Numbered from the stretch's first letter, positions 8,802 to 18,200 are shown. The stretch is DNA of 64,000 bases from Roseburia sp. (GCA_026168605.1 JAPFDX010000034.1:184688-248687), one strand, 5' to 3'. The notes: generated by a model from the sequence alone, not told the origin. Numbers and translations are program-made.

Positions 8802-8966
8802 CTACGACAACTGCCCCATACTGGAAAAGAATCCCGTCAGCGCATTTTTAAACTCCGCCGCCACATAGCCGTTTTCCGAGAGCGCTGCCACAAGGATCGC
8901 CCCAAGCGCCAGCAGCACGATCACCGCCAGAATTGCATTTCCGTAATGTTTCATGATCTGTTCCAT
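8802..8966 (-). CDS. 54-residue Flp-like pilin
   Basis: MEQIMKHYGNAILAVIVLLA begins the peptide, followed by a hydrophobic segment and a short amphipathic tail ending SSMGQLS. Size, single helix and position directly before tadA are those of Flp pilins. The usual G-x4-E-Y cleavage site of Flp prepilins is not seen. GGAGG lies eight bases before the ATG at 8966. This is the most likely major subunit of the pilus. The leader resembles those of 5020-5505 and 5518-5664. Confidence 0.65.
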   Translation of the reverse strand: MEQIMKHYGNAILAVIVLLALGAILVAALSENGYVAAEFKNALTGFFSSMGQLS

Positions 8967-9046
8967 ATTCCAATCCTCCATCTTTTTTTACTTACTATTT
9001 TTATTTGTTACTTGTTATTACTCTTTCACGTTCTGTCTCATCCTGC

Positions 9047-9592
9047 TCATAGGAAGTCCTCTCCCGCCAGCCTTAGCATACGGTCCGCCGCCCGTTTCAC
9101 ACTGCGGATAAACCGCTCGTTTTCAAACGTCGCAGGCTCTGTGTGCTGGCTTCTGATAAAATCTTCTCCCACGCCGCGCCGAAGCGCCTCCGCAAATGCA
9201 GGATTATAGGGAATGACCGCTACCCGTTCCGGCGGTATGCGGTACATACGGCACAGATACGCCTCGTCCGCACCCTCCTCGCCGTCACGGTTCTCCAGCA
9301 GAAACATCGCCCTCCTCGCTACGTGAAAATCTTCGGCAAAGAAGCGTGCAATGCTCTCCTTTTTACTCCTGAGGTTCACAACGGCAAGATCCGCGTGCCA
9401 TAAAAAATGACACCGTCTGCCCGAAAATCCCGTTCCGCAGTCACTGACCGCGATCTTCCCCGTATCCTCCCGCAGAAAACGTCCGGTCACCACGCACTCT
9501 TCCCCACAAAGAGCGCGAAGCATCCCCGTCACAGCCACCATATGCGCAGTTGTGCCGCTGGCGTGTTCCCTGCCCCAGAACACAAGGTTCAT
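9047..9592 (-). CDS. TadZ/CpaE-like P-loop protein
   Basis: A 181-residue MinD/CpaE-superfamily-like protein at the head of the Tad-like operon. The N-terminus MNLVFWGREHASGTTAHMVA has the deviant Walker A layout (Gly-x5-Gly-Thr-Thr) typical of TadZ-like proteins, followed by a strand with LAVVNLRSKKESI and a C-terminal part with RMYRIPPERVAVIPYN. It is shorter than CpaE and lacks a receiver domain. AGAAGG precedes the ATG. TadZ proteins place pilus machinery in the cell. A roughly 300-base AT-rich divergent spacer to degV must hold the operon promoter. Confidence 0.7.
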   Translation of the reverse strand: MNLVFWGREHASGTTAHMVAVTGMLRALCGEECVVTGRFLREDTGKIAVSDCGTGFSGRRCHFLWHADLAVVNLRSKKESIARFFAEDFHVARRAMFLLENRDGEEGADEAYLCRMYRIPPERVAVIPYNPAFAEALRRGVGEDFIRSQHTEPATFENERFIRSVKRAADRMLRLAGEDFL

Positions 9593-9899
9593 CCGTGCCT
9601 TCTCCGTATTCTGTTGTGTTCATAAAAAGTGAAATATCTGGAATCATTCCAAGAACTGTGGGATTTCACATTCATCCTCTCGTACCTCCTCATTTCAGCA
9701 GATGAAACAAGTGCGATACACAAGCGAACCCACATATTTGATAAAAGATGGTTGTATTATAATCCTTTTCTTTACGTTTGTAAATACTGTTTTTCGAAAA
9801 AAAATTATTTATAAAACTTTTATTTTTGTCACAATTCATTTATAATATCCTTAACAAAAAAGATGTATTTTTTCGCAACATACCATTTTAGGAGGCTTC
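9593..9899. other. divergent spacer between the pilus operon and degV
   Basis: About 300 AT-rich bases. A TATAAT hexamer near 9840 lies upstream of degV and could be its -10, though no good -35 sits at the right distance. AGGAGG precedes degV. I see no convincing RNA gene or repeat here, and I could not define the minus-strand promoter. Confidence 0.5.
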
Positions 9900-10772
9900 A
9901 TGAAAAACTTTATCATCACTACCGATACCACCTGCGACCTTCCCGCGGAATATATCACCGGGCACCGGATCGGTATGCTTTCCCTCACCTACACCATCGA
10001 CGGAAAGACTTACAGTTGGGAAAATCCCCTTCCGGTCGCAGATTTCTACAACTATATGCGCGCGGGTTCTCTGCCCACGACCTCCCAGGCAAACCCCGAG
10101 GAGGCAAAAATGCTTTTTGAGCGTATCATACGGGAGCAGGACTGCGATATCCTGCACATCGCCTTCTCTTCCGGTCTGAGCGGAAGCTACAACAGCAGCA
10201 GGATCGCGGCGGAGGAGCTCTCTGAGGAGTACCCCGGTCACCGCATCGTCGTCATCGACTCTCTGTGCGCTTCCCTCGGTGAGGGACTGCTCGTCCACAA
10301 GGCTGTCACATTGAAATCGGAGGGCAGATCCCTTGAGGAAACTGCTGCCTGGCTGGAAGAAAATAAGCTTCATCTCGTACATAATTTCACGGTAGACGAC
10401 CTTTTCCACCTCTACCGGGGCGGGCGCGTGTCAAAAACCGCCGCGTTCGTCGGCACAATGATCAACCTAAAGCCGATCCTCCATGTGGACAATGAAGGTC
10501 ATCTGATCCCGCTCTCCAAAGTGCGCGGACGCAAAAAGTCCATGATCGCCCTCGTGGATGCCATGGAAAAGCAGGTCGGCTCGTGGAGGGACAAAAACGA
10601 TATAATTTTCATCAGCCACGGAGACTGTGAGGACGAAGCGCAGTTTGTCGCAGACCTGATCAAAAAACGCCTTGGCTACGACAGCTTTCTGATCAACCAC
10701 GTCGGTCCTACGATCGGTGCACACACGGGTCCCGGCGTACTCGCACTCTTTTATATGGGTGATTTTCGTTAA
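9900..10772 (+). CDS. degV: DegV-family fatty-acid-binding protein
   Basis: A 290-residue DegV protein. Family marks in order: TDTTCDLP near the start, LPTTSQ at about 60, SSGLSGSY at about 98, FTVDDLFHLYRGGRVSKTAAFVG (about 162-184) and the closing VGPTIGAHTGPG. DegV/FakB proteins hold a single fatty acid for activation by the kinase FakA; no fakA is in this window, so the partner is elsewhere. AGGAGG lies directly before the ATG. The YhfC-type gene follows after 32 bases on the same strand, suggesting one transcript ending at 11648-11686. Confidence 0.93.
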   Translation: MKNFIITTDTTCDLPAEYITGHRIGMLSLTYTIDGKTYSWENPLPVADFYNYMRAGSLPTTSQANPEEAKMLFERIIREQDCDILHIAFSSGLSGSYNSSRIAAEELSEEYPGHRIVVIDSLCASLGEGLLVHKAVTLKSEGRSLEETAAWLEENKLHLVHNFTVDDLFHLYRGGRVSKTAAFVGTMINLKPILHVDNEGHLIPLSKVRGRKKSMIALVDAMEKQVGSWRDKNDIIFISHGDCEDEAQFVADLIKKRLGYDSFLINHVGPTIGAHTGPGVLALFYMGDFR

Positions 10773-10804
10773 CGATAAGGCAATCGTCGGAATGGAGGAA
10801 TTTT

Positions 10805-11647
10805 ATGAATGAAGTATTGACATCCCAGGCAGCTATGCAGGTTTCTTCCGGCGCGATCGGCGGTATGATATTTTCTATGGTTGTCTCGATTTTAGGACCC
10901 GTGCTGCTGCTGATCGTCTGGCGTTTGAAAAAGAAATGTAACCTGATACCTGCCGTTGCCGGCGCGGTCACTTTTATCGTCGCCGCGCTCATACTGGAGG
11001 ACATCCCGAAATATTTTCTGTTCTCCGGAACAAACGGCGTCTCGGAATATATTTTAAACCACGCGTGGGCATATGCCCTGACCGGCGCGCTTCTCGCAGG
11101 AATCTTTGAGGAGTGCGGGCGTTTTATCACGTTCCGCTGGTTTTTAGGAAATCACACGGCAAAGGAGACTGCCATCACCTACGGCATCGGACACGGCGGG
11201 ATCGAATGTATCCTTCTGCTGGGCGTTGGCATGATATCCAACCTCTCCCTCGCCTTTGCGATCAACAGCGGCGCGCTCACCACCCTGATCGGACAGCTCC
11301 CCGCAGATCAGGCAGCCGCCTATGAGCTGATCGCGGCAAACCTCTCCGCCTCCACCTTCTCCCTGTTTTTGTGGAGTGTATGGGAGCGCATTTTTGCGTT
11401 ACTGTTCCACATCGCACTTTCCGTACTCGTGTTTGCGGCCGCGCAGGACAAATCCAGAATCTACCTCTTCCCGCTTGCCATACTGCTGCACGCAGGACTT
11501 GATATTTTTGCCGCGCTGTACCAGTTTGGCGTGATCGGTCTTCCCGTTACGGAGTTGCTGATCACAGTGCTCTCGATCGCCTGCGCATTCTTCGCGTTCC
11601 GGCTTTACCGCAGGATTGGCGCAGATTCCGATTCGCAGGCTATATAG
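10805..11647 (+). CDS. YhfC-family intramembrane metalloprotease
   Basis: A 280-residue polytopic protein with about eight membrane segments. The motifs IFEECGRFITFRWF (about 98-112) and YGIGHGGIECILL (about 123-135), and a late HAGLDIF, give Glu-Glu, His and His residues inside helices, as in the YhfC/CAAX-protease-like group. The substrate is unknown. GGAGG precedes the ATG at 10805. Being linked to degV hints at a membrane-lipid related role, but this is inference. Confidence 0.8.
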   Translation: MNEVLTSQAAMQVSSGAIGGMIFSMVVSILGPVLLLIVWRLKKKCNLIPAVAGAVTFIVAALILEDIPKYFLFSGTNGVSEYILNHAWAYALTGALLAGIFEECGRFITFRWFLGNHTAKETAITYGIGHGGIECILLLGVGMISNLSLAFAINSGALTTLIGQLPADQAAAYELIAANLSASTFSLFLWSVWERIFALLFHIALSVLVFAAAQDKSRIYLFPLAILLHAGLDIFAALYQFGVIGLPVTELLITVLSIACAFFAFRLYRRIGADSDSQAI

Positions 11648-11686
11648 AAAAAATCGCAGCGCCGAAAATCTACGCTGCGATTTTTT
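11648..11686. terminator. bidirectional intrinsic terminator between yhfC-like and purB
   Basis: AAAAATCGCAGCG and its complement CGCTGCGATTTTTT flank an 11-base loop. T-runs on both strands let it end the plus-strand degV unit and the minus-strand purCB unit. Confidence 0.9.
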
Positions 11687-11695
11687 ATCTGCATA

Positions 11696-13147
11696 TTACA
11701 CATGAATCTCTGCTGTCACGCCAAGTTCCTCTTTATTGGCTTCCAGCACGGGATTTACCACCTTTTCCAAAAACTTCTCCACCTGAAGCGGGGAGCGTCC
11801 CACATATTTCGCCGGGTTCATCGCCGCATGAAGTTCATCCAGTGTGAGGTTAAACTCCGGATCTGCCGCGATCAGCTCAAGGAGATTATTCTCTTTCCCC
11901 TCCTCCTTTACCGTCCTGCCCGCCTGCATGGAAAGCGTGCGGATCTTCTCATGCAGCTCCTGACGGTTTCCGCCATTCTTCACCGCATCCATCATGATAT
12001 TCTCCGTCGCCATAAACGGAAGCTCCGCCATCAGGTGCTTCGTGATGACCTTGTCATACACGACAAGCCCGTCCACCACATTTAAGCAGAGATCCAAAAT
12101 GCCGTCCACCGCCAGAAAGCCCTCCGGCACGGAAAGTCTCTTGTTCGCCGAATCGTCCAGCGTGCGCTCAAACCACTGCGTTGCGGACGTCACCGCCGGA
12201 TTTAAGGCGTCTACCATCACATAGCGCGCCAGTGACGCAATGCGCTCCGAGCGCATCGGATTGCGCTTGTATGCCATCGCAGAAGAACCGATCTGGTTCT
12301 TTTCAAACGGCTCCTCGACCTCCTTCAAATGCTGGAGCAGGCGGATGTCATTGGACATCTTGTGTGCGCTTGCCGCGATCCCCGCGAGCACATTTAACAC
12401 CCTCGTGTCAACCTTTCTCGAATAGGTCTGTCCCGAAACGGCATAACACTCGGCGAATCCCATCTTTTTGGCGATCATCGGATCAATCCTGTCGATCGTC
12501 TCCTGATCCCCGTCAAACAGCTCCAAAAAGCTTGCCTGCGTGCCCGTCGTCCCCTTCGAGCCGAGAAGCTTCAAGCTGCCCATCACATACTCCAGATCCT
12601 CCAGATCCATCAGAAACTCCTGCGCCCAGAGTGTCGCGCGCTTTCCGACTGTCGTCGGCTGCGCCGGCTGGAAATGTGTAAACGCCAGCGTCGGGAGACT
12701 CTTATAGGTATCCGCAAACTTCGCAAGCTCCGCGATCACACTGACGAGCTTTCTGTGCACCAGCTTTAACGCCTCATGCATCACGATAATGTCCGTGTTG
12801 TCGCCGACATAGCAGGAAGTCGCACCCAAATGGATGATGCCCGCCGCCTTCGGACACTGCTGCCCGTAAGCATAGACATGGCTCATGACATCGTGGCGCA
12901 CCAGCTTCTCGCGCTCCTTCGCCACCTCGTAATTGATGTCATGGATATGCGCTTTCATCTCGTCAATCTGTTCCTGCGTGATGACCGGTCTGCCATTCTC
13001 GCTGAGTCCAAGCTCCATCTCCGTCTCCGCGAGCGCGATCCAGAGCTTTCTCCATGTGGAAAATTTCATATCCGGCGAAAAAATATACTGCATTTCCCTG
13101 CTCGCATAGCGCTCGGACAGCGGACTTTCATATCTGTCTGTACCCAT
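11696..13147 (-). CDS. purB: adenylosuccinate lyase
   Basis: A 483-residue member of the fumarase/aspartase superfamily. It catalyses both fumarate eliminations of purine synthesis (SAICAR to AICAR, and adenylosuccinate to AMP). The signature loop GSSAMAYKRNPMRSERI lies about residue 290; THFQPAQPTTVGKRA and the early LGATSCYVGDNTD are also present. The length matches the longer clostridial/eukaryote-like PurB type. It follows purC by 24 bases on the same strand, so the product of PurC is passed to the enzyme encoded next. Confidence 0.95.
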   Translation of the reverse strand: MGTDRYESPLSERYASREMQYIFSPDMKFSTWRKLWIALAETEMELGLSENGRPVITQEQIDEMKAHIHDINYEVAKEREKLVRHDVMSHVYAYGQQCPKAAGIIHLGATSCYVGDNTDIIVMHEALKLVHRKLVSVIAELAKFADTYKSLPTLAFTHFQPAQPTTVGKRATLWAQEFLMDLEDLEYVMGSLKLLGSKGTTGTQASFLELFDGDQETIDRIDPMIAKKMGFAECYAVSGQTYSRKVDTRVLNVLAGIAASAHKMSNDIRLLQHLKEVEEPFEKNQIGSSAMAYKRNPMRSERIASLARYVMVDALNPAVTSATQWFERTLDDSANKRLSVPEGFLAVDGILDLCLNVVDGLVVYDKVITKHLMAELPFMATENIMMDAVKNGGNRQELHEKIRTLSMQAGRTVKEEGKENNLLELIAADPEFNLTLDELHAAMNPAKYVGRSPLQVEKFLEKVVNPVLEANKEELGVTAEIHV

Positions 13148-13171
13148 ATCGTTCTCCTCTATCTTCCTTCC

Positions 13172-14047
13172 CTAAGCTTCAAATTTCGTTCCCGTCAAAA
13201 GCTCAAACGCTTCTTTGTACTTGTCTACGGTTTTATCCACAACCTCCTGCGGCAGCAGAAGATCATTGTCCGGGTTTGCCTTTAACCAGTCCCTGACAAA
13301 CTGCTTGTCAAAGGAAGGCTGTCCCTTGCCTGCCTCATAGCCCGCAAGCGGCCAGAATCTGGAACTGTCCGGCGTCAGCATCTCATCGCCGAGCACCACG
13401 CAGCCGTTCTCATCGAGACCGAACTCAAACTTGGTATCCGCGATGATGATCCCCTTGGAAAGCGCATACTCTGCGCATTTCTTGTAGAGGGCGATCGTCT
13501 TGTCACGGATCTGCGCCGCATAATCTGCGCCTTTGCCCGGATAAATCTTCTCCAGGATCTCCACGCTTTCCTCAAAGGAAATATTCTCGTCGTGCAGACC
13601 GATCTCCGCCTTCGTACTCGGTGTGTAGATCGGCTCAGGAAGCTTGTCTGACTCCACCAGTCCCTCCGGAAGTCTAATGCCGCATACCGTTCCATTCTCC
13701 TGATAGCTTACCCATCCGCTTCCCGTAATATATCCGCGCACAATGCACTCGATCGGAAGCATCTCAAGCTTCTTGCACATCATGCTGTTTCCGTCAAATC
13801 TCTCATTTCTGAAAAATTCCGGCATATCGCATACGTCCACAGAAATCATATGATTCGGCACAATATCCCTGGTGAAATCAAACCAGAACTTCGACATCTG
13901 GGTCAGGATCGCACCCTTTTTTGTGATCTCATTCTTTAAAATATGGTCAAACGCTGAGATTCTGTCTGTTGCAACAATGATAAGGCTGTCTCCGTTATCG
14001 TATACCTCACGTACTTTTCCCTCTTTGAATGGTCTGTATTCCTGCAT
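13172..14047 (-). CDS. purC: SAICAR synthase (phosphoribosylaminoimidazole-succinocarboxamide synthase)
   Basis: A 291-residue enzyme joining aspartate to CAIR with ATP. Marks: FKEGKVREVYD near the N-terminus, VATDRISAFDHIL, the SAICAR synthetase signature PIECIVRGYITGSGW and the second signature ADTKFEFGLDENG followed by LGDEMLTPDSSRFWP. Two in-frame ATGs exist; the one at 14047 has GAGG six bases upstream, while the one at 14053 abuts it. It is the first gene of purC-purB, with a visible promoter at 14125-14154. Confidence 0.95.
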   Translation of the reverse strand: MQEYRPFKEGKVREVYDNGDSLIIVATDRISAFDHILKNEITKKGAILTQMSKFWFDFTRDIVPNHMISVDVCDMPEFFRNERFDGNSMMCKKLEMLPIECIVRGYITGSGWVSYQENGTVCGIRLPEGLVESDKLPEPIYTPSTKAEIGLHDENISFEESVEILEKIYPGKGADYAAQIRDKTIALYKKCAEYALSKGIIIADTKFEFGLDENGCVVLGDEMLTPDSSRFWPLAGYEAGKGQPSFDKQFVRDWLKANPDNDLLLPQEVVDKTVDKYKEAFELLTGTKFEA

Positions 14048-14124
14048 TTTCATCCTCTTTTCCGACGGTGCGGACGCTTGTCGCGGACGCCTGTCACTGA
14101 TTCTTGTGTTTTCTTTACGCCCAA

Positions 14125-14154
14125 ATTATAATACAGTCTCTTTTACAAAGTCAA
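14125..14154 (-). promoter_or_regulatory. purCB promoter
   Basis: On the minus strand TTGACT (14154-14149) and TATAAT (14130-14125) are 18 bases apart, about 75 bases upstream of the purC start. No purine riboswitch or PurR-type box was recognised beside it. Confidence 0.65.
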
Positions 14155-14248
14155 TCTCTTTGCCCTTATTTTATTAGAAAAATCAAATATTTTATCCTAC
14201 TCATTAGTATTTCTTATCAATATATTTAAGAAAAGTTTATTTTCCTAC

Positions 14249-14277
14249 TTGACGTACTTTAGTACCAGTTGTATAAT
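14249..14277 (+). promoter_or_regulatory. strong plus-strand promoter with a dyad in its spacer
   Basis: TTGACG (14249-14254) and TATAAT (14272-14277) are exactly 17 bases apart. The spacer holds GTACTTTAGTAC, and the inverted sequence GGACTAAAGTATC follows about 15 bases downstream of the -10. The two ACTTTAGT/ACTAAAGT boxes therefore bracket the -10 and start site like a repressor operator. No protein gene follows on this strand, only the candidate RNA and terminator ending at 14430. Confidence 0.6.
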
Positions 14278-14283
14278 AACATC

Positions 14284-14431
14284 ATCAATTAGGACTAAAG
14301 TATCATTGCAATTATCTAAAATTTATATAACTCCTCTTTATCTGCCCAGGGCAGATGCCCGGAGAATCTTCCATTGTTTCTCCGGTATATGACACTGGAA
14401 AAAGCAGTTCCTCCCCCGGAACTGCTTTTTC
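14284..14431 (+). ncRNA. candidate small RNA between purC and gpmI
   Basis: A transcript from the promoter at 14249-14277 would run about 148 bases and stop at a strong terminator hairpin. It would contain an AU-rich 5' part, a hairpin around CTGCCCAGGGCAG (14342-14354), a second stem of CCGGAGAA with TTCTCCGG (14359-14385), and the terminator stem. No open frame with a ribosome site was found. Promoter, compact stems and terminator together suggest an independent sRNA. I cannot match it to a known family. Confidence 0.45.
14399..14430. terminator. intrinsic terminator, 13-bp perfect stem
   Basis: AAAAAGCAGTTCC pairs perfectly with GGAACTGCTTTTT around a six-base loop. It works on both strands: it ends the candidate RNA on plus and the pgk-tpiA-gpmI transcript on minus. 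Confidence 0.9.
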
Positions 14432-14491
14432 ATTTCCCAAAAACATCTACAAAAAGCGGCACGCACCACGTGCCGCCCGTTGTCTGTCTCT

Positions 14492-16033
14492 TTATTTTCT
14501 GATCAGCAGGGACTTTCCTGTCATTTCCTCCGGCTGCTCCATTCCCATCAACTCGATCAGAGTCGGGATGATATCTGCCAGACATCCTTTTTCTCTCAGT
14601 CCGTATGCAGGATCTGCATTGATGAGGATAAACGGAACCGGATCCGTCGTGTGTGCGGTAAGCGGCGCTCCCGTCTCATAATCCACGAGCTGCTCCGCAT
14701 TTCCGTGGTCTGCACACAGGAACATCTGACCGTCCACCTCTTTGATCGCGTCAACGGCTCTGCCGACACATTCGTCCACAGTCTCCACCGCCTTTACGGC
14801 AGCCTCCATGATCCCCGTATGACCAACCATATCCGGGTTTGCAAAATTGATGATGATCACATCATACTTTCCGGAACGGATCGCTTCACAGAGCTTGTCG
14901 CACACCTGCGGCGCACTCATCTCCGGCTGAAGATCGTAGGTCGCAACCTTCGGGGATTTCACGAGGATCCTGTCCTCACCCTCGTTCGGCTCCTCCACTC
15001 CGCCGTTGAAGAAAAAGGTAACGTGCGCGTATTTCTCGGTCTCCGCGATTCTCGCCTGCGTCTTGCCATGTGCCGCAAGATACTCGCCGAATGTGTTTTT
15101 CAGCTCCACCTTTTTAAATGCGATCTTCTTGTTCGGGATCGTCACATCATACTCGGTAAAGCAGATATACGTCACATCTTTTCTCGCTCCGCGGTCAAAT
15201 CCGTCAAACTCGTCCGCGCAGAAAGCTCTGGTGATCTCGCGCGCACGGTCCGGGCGGAAGTTGAAGAAGATCACCGTGTCCTTATCCTTTACGACTGCGC
15301 GCGGCGCTCCGTTCTCCGTGATCGCCGTCGGCACAAAAAATTCGTCCGTCACATCCTTCGCGTAGGACGCTTCCATCGCCGCCACAGCGCTCTCTGCGGT
15401 CTCTCCCTCGCCCTTTGTCAGCACGTCGTATGCCTTCTGCACACGATCCCAGCGGTTATCACGGTCCATCACATAGTAGCGTCCGGAGATGGATGCAATC
15501 TTTCCGACGCCGATCTCCTCCATCTTCGCCTCAAGCTCCTCCACAAAGCCCTTGCCTGATGTCGGAGCGGTGTCACGGCCGTCTAAAAAGCAGTGTACAT
15601 ACACATTGGAGATACCCTCTCTCTTTGCCATCTCAAGCAGACCGTACAGATGTGTGATGTGGCTGTGCACGCCGCCGTCTGAGAGCAGACCGTACAGATG
15701 CAGGTCGGAGTTGTTTTTCTTTACATTCTCCATGCCGGCGAGAAGCGCCTCGTTTTTGAAAAAGTCGCCGTCCTCGATCTCTTTTGTGATCCTGGTGAGC
15801 TCCTGGTACACGATCCTGCCCGCGCCCATGTTCAGATGTCCGACCTCAGAATTTCCCATCTGTCCGTCCGGAAGTCCGACTGCAAGCCCGCTCGCATAGC
15901 CTTTGACAAAAGGATAATCGCGCATCAAACCGTCGAGATTCGGTGTGTTCGCCTGCGCTACCGCATTCCCCTCTGCCTTTTCATTTAATCCGTAACCGTC
16001 TAAAATCATCAATACTGTTGGTTTTTTACTCAT
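14492..16033 (-). CDS. gpmI: 2,3-bisphosphoglycerate-independent phosphoglycerate mutase
   Basis: A 513-residue Mn-dependent enzyme of the alkaline phosphatase superfamily, converting 3- to 2-phosphoglycerate. The metal site begins at LMILDGYG; the phosphoserine nucleophile is Ser62 in GQMGNSEVGHLNMGAGR; later metal ligands lie in FANPDMVGHTG and CADHGNAEQ. It is the last gene of the pgk-tpiA-gpmI run, 31 bases after tpiA, and is followed by the terminator at 14399-14430. Confidence 0.96.
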   Translation of the reverse strand: MSKKPTVLMILDGYGLNEKAEGNAVAQANTPNLDGLMRDYPFVKGYASGLAVGLPDGQMGNSEVGHLNMGAGRIVYQELTRITKEIEDGDFFKNEALLAGMENVKKNNSDLHLYGLLSDGGVHSHITHLYGLLEMAKREGISNVYVHCFLDGRDTAPTSGKGFVEELEAKMEEIGVGKIASISGRYYVMDRDNRWDRVQKAYDVLTKGEGETAESAVAAMEASYAKDVTDEFFVPTAITENGAPRAVVKDKDTVIFFNFRPDRAREITRAFCADEFDGFDRGARKDVTYICFTEYDVTIPNKKIAFKKVELKNTFGEYLAAHGKTQARIAETEKYAHVTFFFNGGVEEPNEGEDRILVKSPKVATYDLQPEMSAPQVCDKLCEAIRSGKYDVIIINFANPDMVGHTGIMEAAVKAVETVDECVGRAVDAIKEVDGQMFLCADHGNAEQLVDYETGAPLTAHTTDPVPFILINADPAYGLREKGCLADIIPTLIELMGMEQPEEMTGKSLLIRK

Positions 16034-16064
16034 GTTCTATTTCTCCAAATACCTTCCGCGCTTC

Positions 16065-16814
16065 TTATTTATAATTCACGATCTTGCCGAAATCTGCCTT
16101 TAAGGAAGCGCCTCCAACCAGTCCGCCGTCGATATCCGGCTGTGCAAATAACTCGGCAGCGTTGCCTGCATTGACAGAACCGCCATACTGGATGCGAACC
16201 TTTCCGGCTGTCTCTGCCCCGTAAACCTCTGCGATGCACTCGCGGATCGCCTTACATACCTCCTGCGCCTGCTCTGTCGTAGCGGTCTTTCCTGTTCCAA
16301 TCGCCCAGATCGGCTCGTATGCGATCACCATGGATGCAACCTGCTCCGCTGTGATGTCCTTGAGATCAGACTTGATCTGATAGCGGATCCAGTCGAGCGT
16401 CACGCCCATCTCTCTCTGCTCTAAGGACTCGCCGCAGCAGAGGATTGGTACAAGGTTATGCTCGAATGCTTTTTTCACTTTCTTGTTGAGCATACAGTCG
16501 CACTCTTTGAAGTAATCACGTCTCTCGGAATGTCCGATGATGACATACTTCACGCCTGCATCCACCAGCATCTCCGGTGAGATCTCTCCGGTGTACGCAC
16601 CGCTCTCCTCATAATACATATTCTCGGCACCGACTGCCACGTTTGTTCCCTTTAACGCCTCCACAACCGGTACGATGTCGATCGCAGGCACACAGTAAAC
16701 AACATCTACTTCATCGCTTGCCACAAGCGGTTTTAACTCCTCTACCAGCTTCACTGCCTGACTCGGGGTCATGTTCATTTTCCAGTTGCCGGCTACAATT
16801 TTTCTTCTCTCCAT
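16065..16814 (-). CDS. tpiA: triose-phosphate isomerase
   Basis: A 249-residue TIM barrel. Catalytic residues: Lys12 in GNWKMN, His95 in IIGHSERR, Glu167 in [11 protein letters not shown]; the phosphate loop GGSVN is also present. The start at 16814 is chosen over one 11 codons upstream because AAGGA lies at good spacing and the next residues ([12 protein letters not shown]) match the family start. It lies between pgk and gpmI on the same strand. Confidence 0.97.
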   Translation of the reverse strand: MERRKIVAGNWKMNMTPSQAVKLVEELKPLVASDEVDVVYCVPAIDIVPVVEALKGTNVAVGAENMYYEESGAYTGEISPEMLVDAGVKYVIIGHSERRDYFKECDCMLNKKVKKAFEHNLVPILCCGESLEQREMGVTLDWIRYQIKSDLKDITAEQVASMVIAYEPIWAIGTGKTATTEQAQEVCKAIRECIAEVYGAETAGKVRIQYGGSVNAGNAAELFAQPDIDGGLVGGASLKADFGKIVNYK

Positions 16815-16879
16815 GATCTTATCCTTCTTTCTGATTTGTTCTGACACATAAAATTACTCTGCGATCACACGTTTGTTTC

Positions 16880-18103
16880 CTAGCGATTGTCTGCCGCCAT
16901 AACGCCCGGAAGCTCCTTGCCCTCCAGGAACTCTAAGGATGCGCCGCCGCCGGTAGAGATATGGCTCATCTTATCGCCAAATCCGAGCTGGTTGACTGCC
17001 GCTGCGGAATCACCGCCGCCGATGATCGTGGTAGCCTCAGTCTCAGCGAGTGCCTTTGCAACCGCGATCGTGCCCGCTGCCAGTGTCGGGTTCTCAAATA
17101 CACCCATCGGTCCGTTCCATACAACGGTCTTAGCCGTTTTTACTGCCTCTGCGTACATCGCTGCGGTCTTTGGTCCGATATCGCATCCCTCGCGGTCTGC
17201 TGGCATATTTGTGACATCATAAACCTCAACCTCAACCGGAGCGTCGATCGGGCTTGGGAAATCAGCGATCGTCACGGAGTCAACCGGGAGCAGTAGCTTC
17301 TTGCCGAGCTTCTCTGCCTTCTCCATCATTTCCTTACAGTAATCTAACTTCTCATTGTCAACCAGAGATTTTCCGATTTCATATCCCTTTGCCTTTAAGA
17401 AGGTGTACGCCATACCGCCGCCGATAATTAAGGTATCGCACTTCTCCAGCAAGTTGGAGATCACGTTTAACTTGTCCGCAACCTTAGCGCCGCCAAGGAT
17501 TGCAACGAATGGACGAACCGGGTCTTCCACTGCATTGCCCAGGAAATCGATCTCCTTCTGCATCAGGTAACCAACTACATTCTCGCCGCCCTTTTCGCTG
17601 ATGAACTTCGTCACGCCTGCCACGGAAGCGTGTGCTCTGTGGGAAGAGCCGAATGCATCGCATACATATACGTCTGCAAGATCTGCCAGCTCTTTGCTGA
17701 ACTCCTCACCGTTCTTTGTCTCCTCCGCGCCGCGGAAACGTGTATTCTGGAGAAGCACTACATCGCCCTCGTTCATCGCTGCAACAGCCGCAGTAGCAGC
17801 CTCGCCGGTCACATTGTAGTCAGATACAAACACAACCTCTTTGCCAAGCTTCTCGGAAAGTCTCTTTGCAACCGGAGCTAAGGACTCGCCCTCGTTTGGT
17901 CCGTTCTTTACTTTTCCAAGATGGGAGCAGAGAATTACCTTGCCGCCGTCGTTCATTAACTTCTGGATCGTCGGGAGCGCTGCCACGATACGTGTCTCGT
18001 CCGTGATCACACCCTCCTTTAACGGCACGTTAAAATCACATCTTACCAATACTCTTTTGCCTTTTACGTTGATATCATCCACTGATTTCTTGTTTAATGA
18101 CAT
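16880..18103 (-). CDS. pgk: phosphoglycerate kinase
   Basis: A 407-residue enzyme making ATP from 1,3-bisphosphoglycerate. Marks: [12 protein letters not shown] near the N-terminus, the PGK signature region with HLGKVK, the hinge [11 protein letters not shown] and the nucleotide site [13 protein letters not shown]. The start at 18103 has GGGGG eight bases upstream; two codons earlier another ATG is too close to it, and the longer open frame reaches into the hairpin region. It heads the pgk-tpiA-gpmI run. gap lies upstream across a 326-base spacer with a terminator. Confidence 0.96.
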   Translation of the reverse strand: MSLNKKSVDDINVKGKRVLVRCDFNVPLKEGVITDETRIVAALPTIQKLMNDGGKVILCSHLGKVKNGPNEGESLAPVAKRLSEKLGKEVVFVSDYNVTGEAATAAVAAMNEGDVVLLQNTRFRGAEETKNGEEFSKELADLADVYVCDAFGSSHRAHASVAGVTKFISEKGGENVVGYLMQKEIDFLGNAVEDPVRPFVAILGGAKVADKLNVISNLLEKCDTLIIGGGMAYTFLKAKGYEIGKSLVDNEKLDYCKEMMEKAEKLGKKLLLPVDSVTIADFPSPIDAPVEVEVYDVTNMPADREGCDIGPKTAAMYAEAVKTAKTVVWNGPMGVFENPTLAAGTIAVAKALAETEATTIIGGGDSAAAVNQLGFGDKMSHISTGGGASLEFLEGKELPGVMAADNR

Positions 18104-18143
18104 TGTCATGTCCCCCTTTTTTAATGTAATGAACAAAAGTGTG

Positions 18144-18200
18144 TGACATAGGATTGCAGCGCAATTTCCTATGTCATAAAAAAAGTTTCGCCTGCGAAAC
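18144..18200 (-). terminator. terminator and hairpin pair between gap and pgk
   Basis: On the minus strand GTTTCGC-AG-GCGAAAC (18200-18185) is followed at once by seven T (18184-18178), a textbook terminator for gap. Just beyond it TGACATAGGA (18144-18153) pairs with TCCTATGTCA (18167-18176), with an inner TTGC/GCAA stem. Pgk would then depend on readthrough or its own promoter, which I could not identify. Confidence 0.7.

Noticed and set aside
14480..15559. 359-codon frame antisense to gpmI
   Set aside because: A shadow of a strongly conserved gene; composition is Arg/His/Leu-rich and no family features appear.
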